Source: Meloidogyne chitwoodi (taxonomy: Eukaryota; Nematoda; Chromadorea; Rhabditida; Meloidogynidae). From it: 64,000 nt of DNA. Both the position numbers and the translations under genes were made by a program. The stretch spans positions 992,001 through 1,056,000 of the forward strand of contig JACZZP010000012.1 of NCBI GenBank assembly GCA_015183035.1, read 5' to 3'. A model generated the notes under the pieces. It was not told the DNA's origin. It saw nothing but the letters and a program-made list of their open reading frames with translations, and searched no databases. Positions 63,374-64,000 of this stretch are shown here, one piece after another. Each line of letters starts with the position of its first letter. Within the stretch, counting starts at the first letter, position 1.

Positions 63374-64000
63374 ATGAAAATATTTTTTTATAATTATTTA
63401 TTTATTTTATTAATTTATTTAAATTTTAATTTTTTTTATGGAAGAGAAGAAAACGTTCCTCAATTTTATAAAGAAATAAAATTAGAAAATATTCAATTTA
63501 AAGTTCGTGAATGGAAAAGTGGAAGAGAATTAGGAAATTTTACGTAAATTTAATTTAATAAGAAATAAATAAATTAATTTTAATTTTAATAAATTATTTA
63601 AATATTTTCTTAGAATTCCATCTGATAATTATCAAAAATATTCAAAAGGATTAAGATTAGAAGAAAAACTTTTAATAATTTTACAATTTAATATTATTGA
63701 TAAATATTCTAAAGAATTAATTGAAGGTTTTTTTTATAAAAATTAATATTTTTATTTTTAAAAAAGAAATTCAACAAAAGTTTTTACGTTTATGGCATTC
63801 AAAGTCTGAGGAACATGAAGTATTTTTTATTGGAAAAAAATTAACAAAAGAAAATAAAGGAAAATATTTTATTGAAATTGTTAGTTTATTTATTTATTTA
63901 TTTTTAAATTAAATATTTTAGGCAATGCCTCGAGATATAAACAAATTTAAAGGTCGACCAGGTCGTTATCATTGTGAATTAATTATTGGGGATATTCGAA
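63374..64000 (+). CDS. ostd-1: Ribophorin II / Swp1-like oligosaccharyltransferase subunit (5' part)
   Basis: Predicted delta-type subunit of the ER oligosaccharyltransferase that N-glycosylates nascent proteins. Starts MKIFFYNYLFILLIYLNFNF, a signal peptide. Exons: 63374-63543, 63614-63726, 63777-63879, and 63922 to the window edge, where the gene is cut. The segments LLIILQFNIIDKYSKELI, FLRLWHSKSEEHEVFF, KGKYFIEIAMPRDINKF and GRYHCELIIGD align in order with the lumenal beta-sandwich of ribophorin II just before its three membrane helices, which should lie beyond 64000. The signal peptide leads almost directly into this domain, so the large N-terminal part of vertebrate ribophorin II is absent, as in yeast Swp1. 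The symbol is by analogy to C. elegans and less certain than the family. Confidence 0.7.

Overview
The window looks like nuclear DNA of a plant-parasitic nematode, most likely a root-knot nematode (Meloidogyne) or close relative. The DNA is extremely AT-rich. Genes are cut into many small exons by very short introns (38-60 nt is common). Several genes have a splice acceptor a few bases before their first ATG, as expected for spliced-leader trans-splicing. The encoded proteins (DAF-12-type receptor, IRS/IST-1-type adaptor, MEC-4/DEG-1-type degenerin) are nematode-typical. Species identity is inference.

Layout. 388-1238 (-): maleylacetoacetate isomerase (zeta GST). 1.2-13.6 kb: gene-poor AT-rich DNA with two small inverted-repeat elements and a few GC-richer patches. 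13.7-24.4 kb (+): a very large DAF-12-type nuclear hormone receptor whose ligand- and DNA-binding core follows a long Ala/Gln-rich N-terminus and a 5.5-kb intron. 26.0-30.1 kb (+): GH38 lysosomal alpha-mannosidase. 30.1-45.9 kb: no firm gene; it holds a palindromic MITE and a nested repeat complex at 39.5-44.1 kb (long outer inverted repeat, tRNA-like segment, 33-bp array, 44-bp array, inner foldback, then a third inverted repeat). 45.9-51.7 kb (+): insulin-receptor-substrate protein. 52.2-60.6 kb (-): degenerin channel subunit convergent with the IRS gene, with a MITE and two Helitron-like insertions in its introns, one carrying exactly 70 identical 15-bp units. 61.4-62.6 kb (-): divergent PP1-type phosphatase with GC-richer coding sequence, next to a truncated third copy of the Helitron-like family. 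63.4 kb to the end (+): 5' part of a ribophorin II/Swp1-like oligosaccharyltransferase subunit.

Functionally, the DAF-12-type receptor and the IRS protein belong to the two hormonal branches (steroid and insulin) that control larval arrest in C. elegans. They are about 21 kb apart here, but nothing in the sequence shows they are co-regulated. The other genes are housekeeping or neuronal. The most unusual DNA is the nested foldback/satellite complex and the Helitron-like family. Exon coordinates were read by eye from splice signals and protein homology; some boundaries may be off by a few bases.
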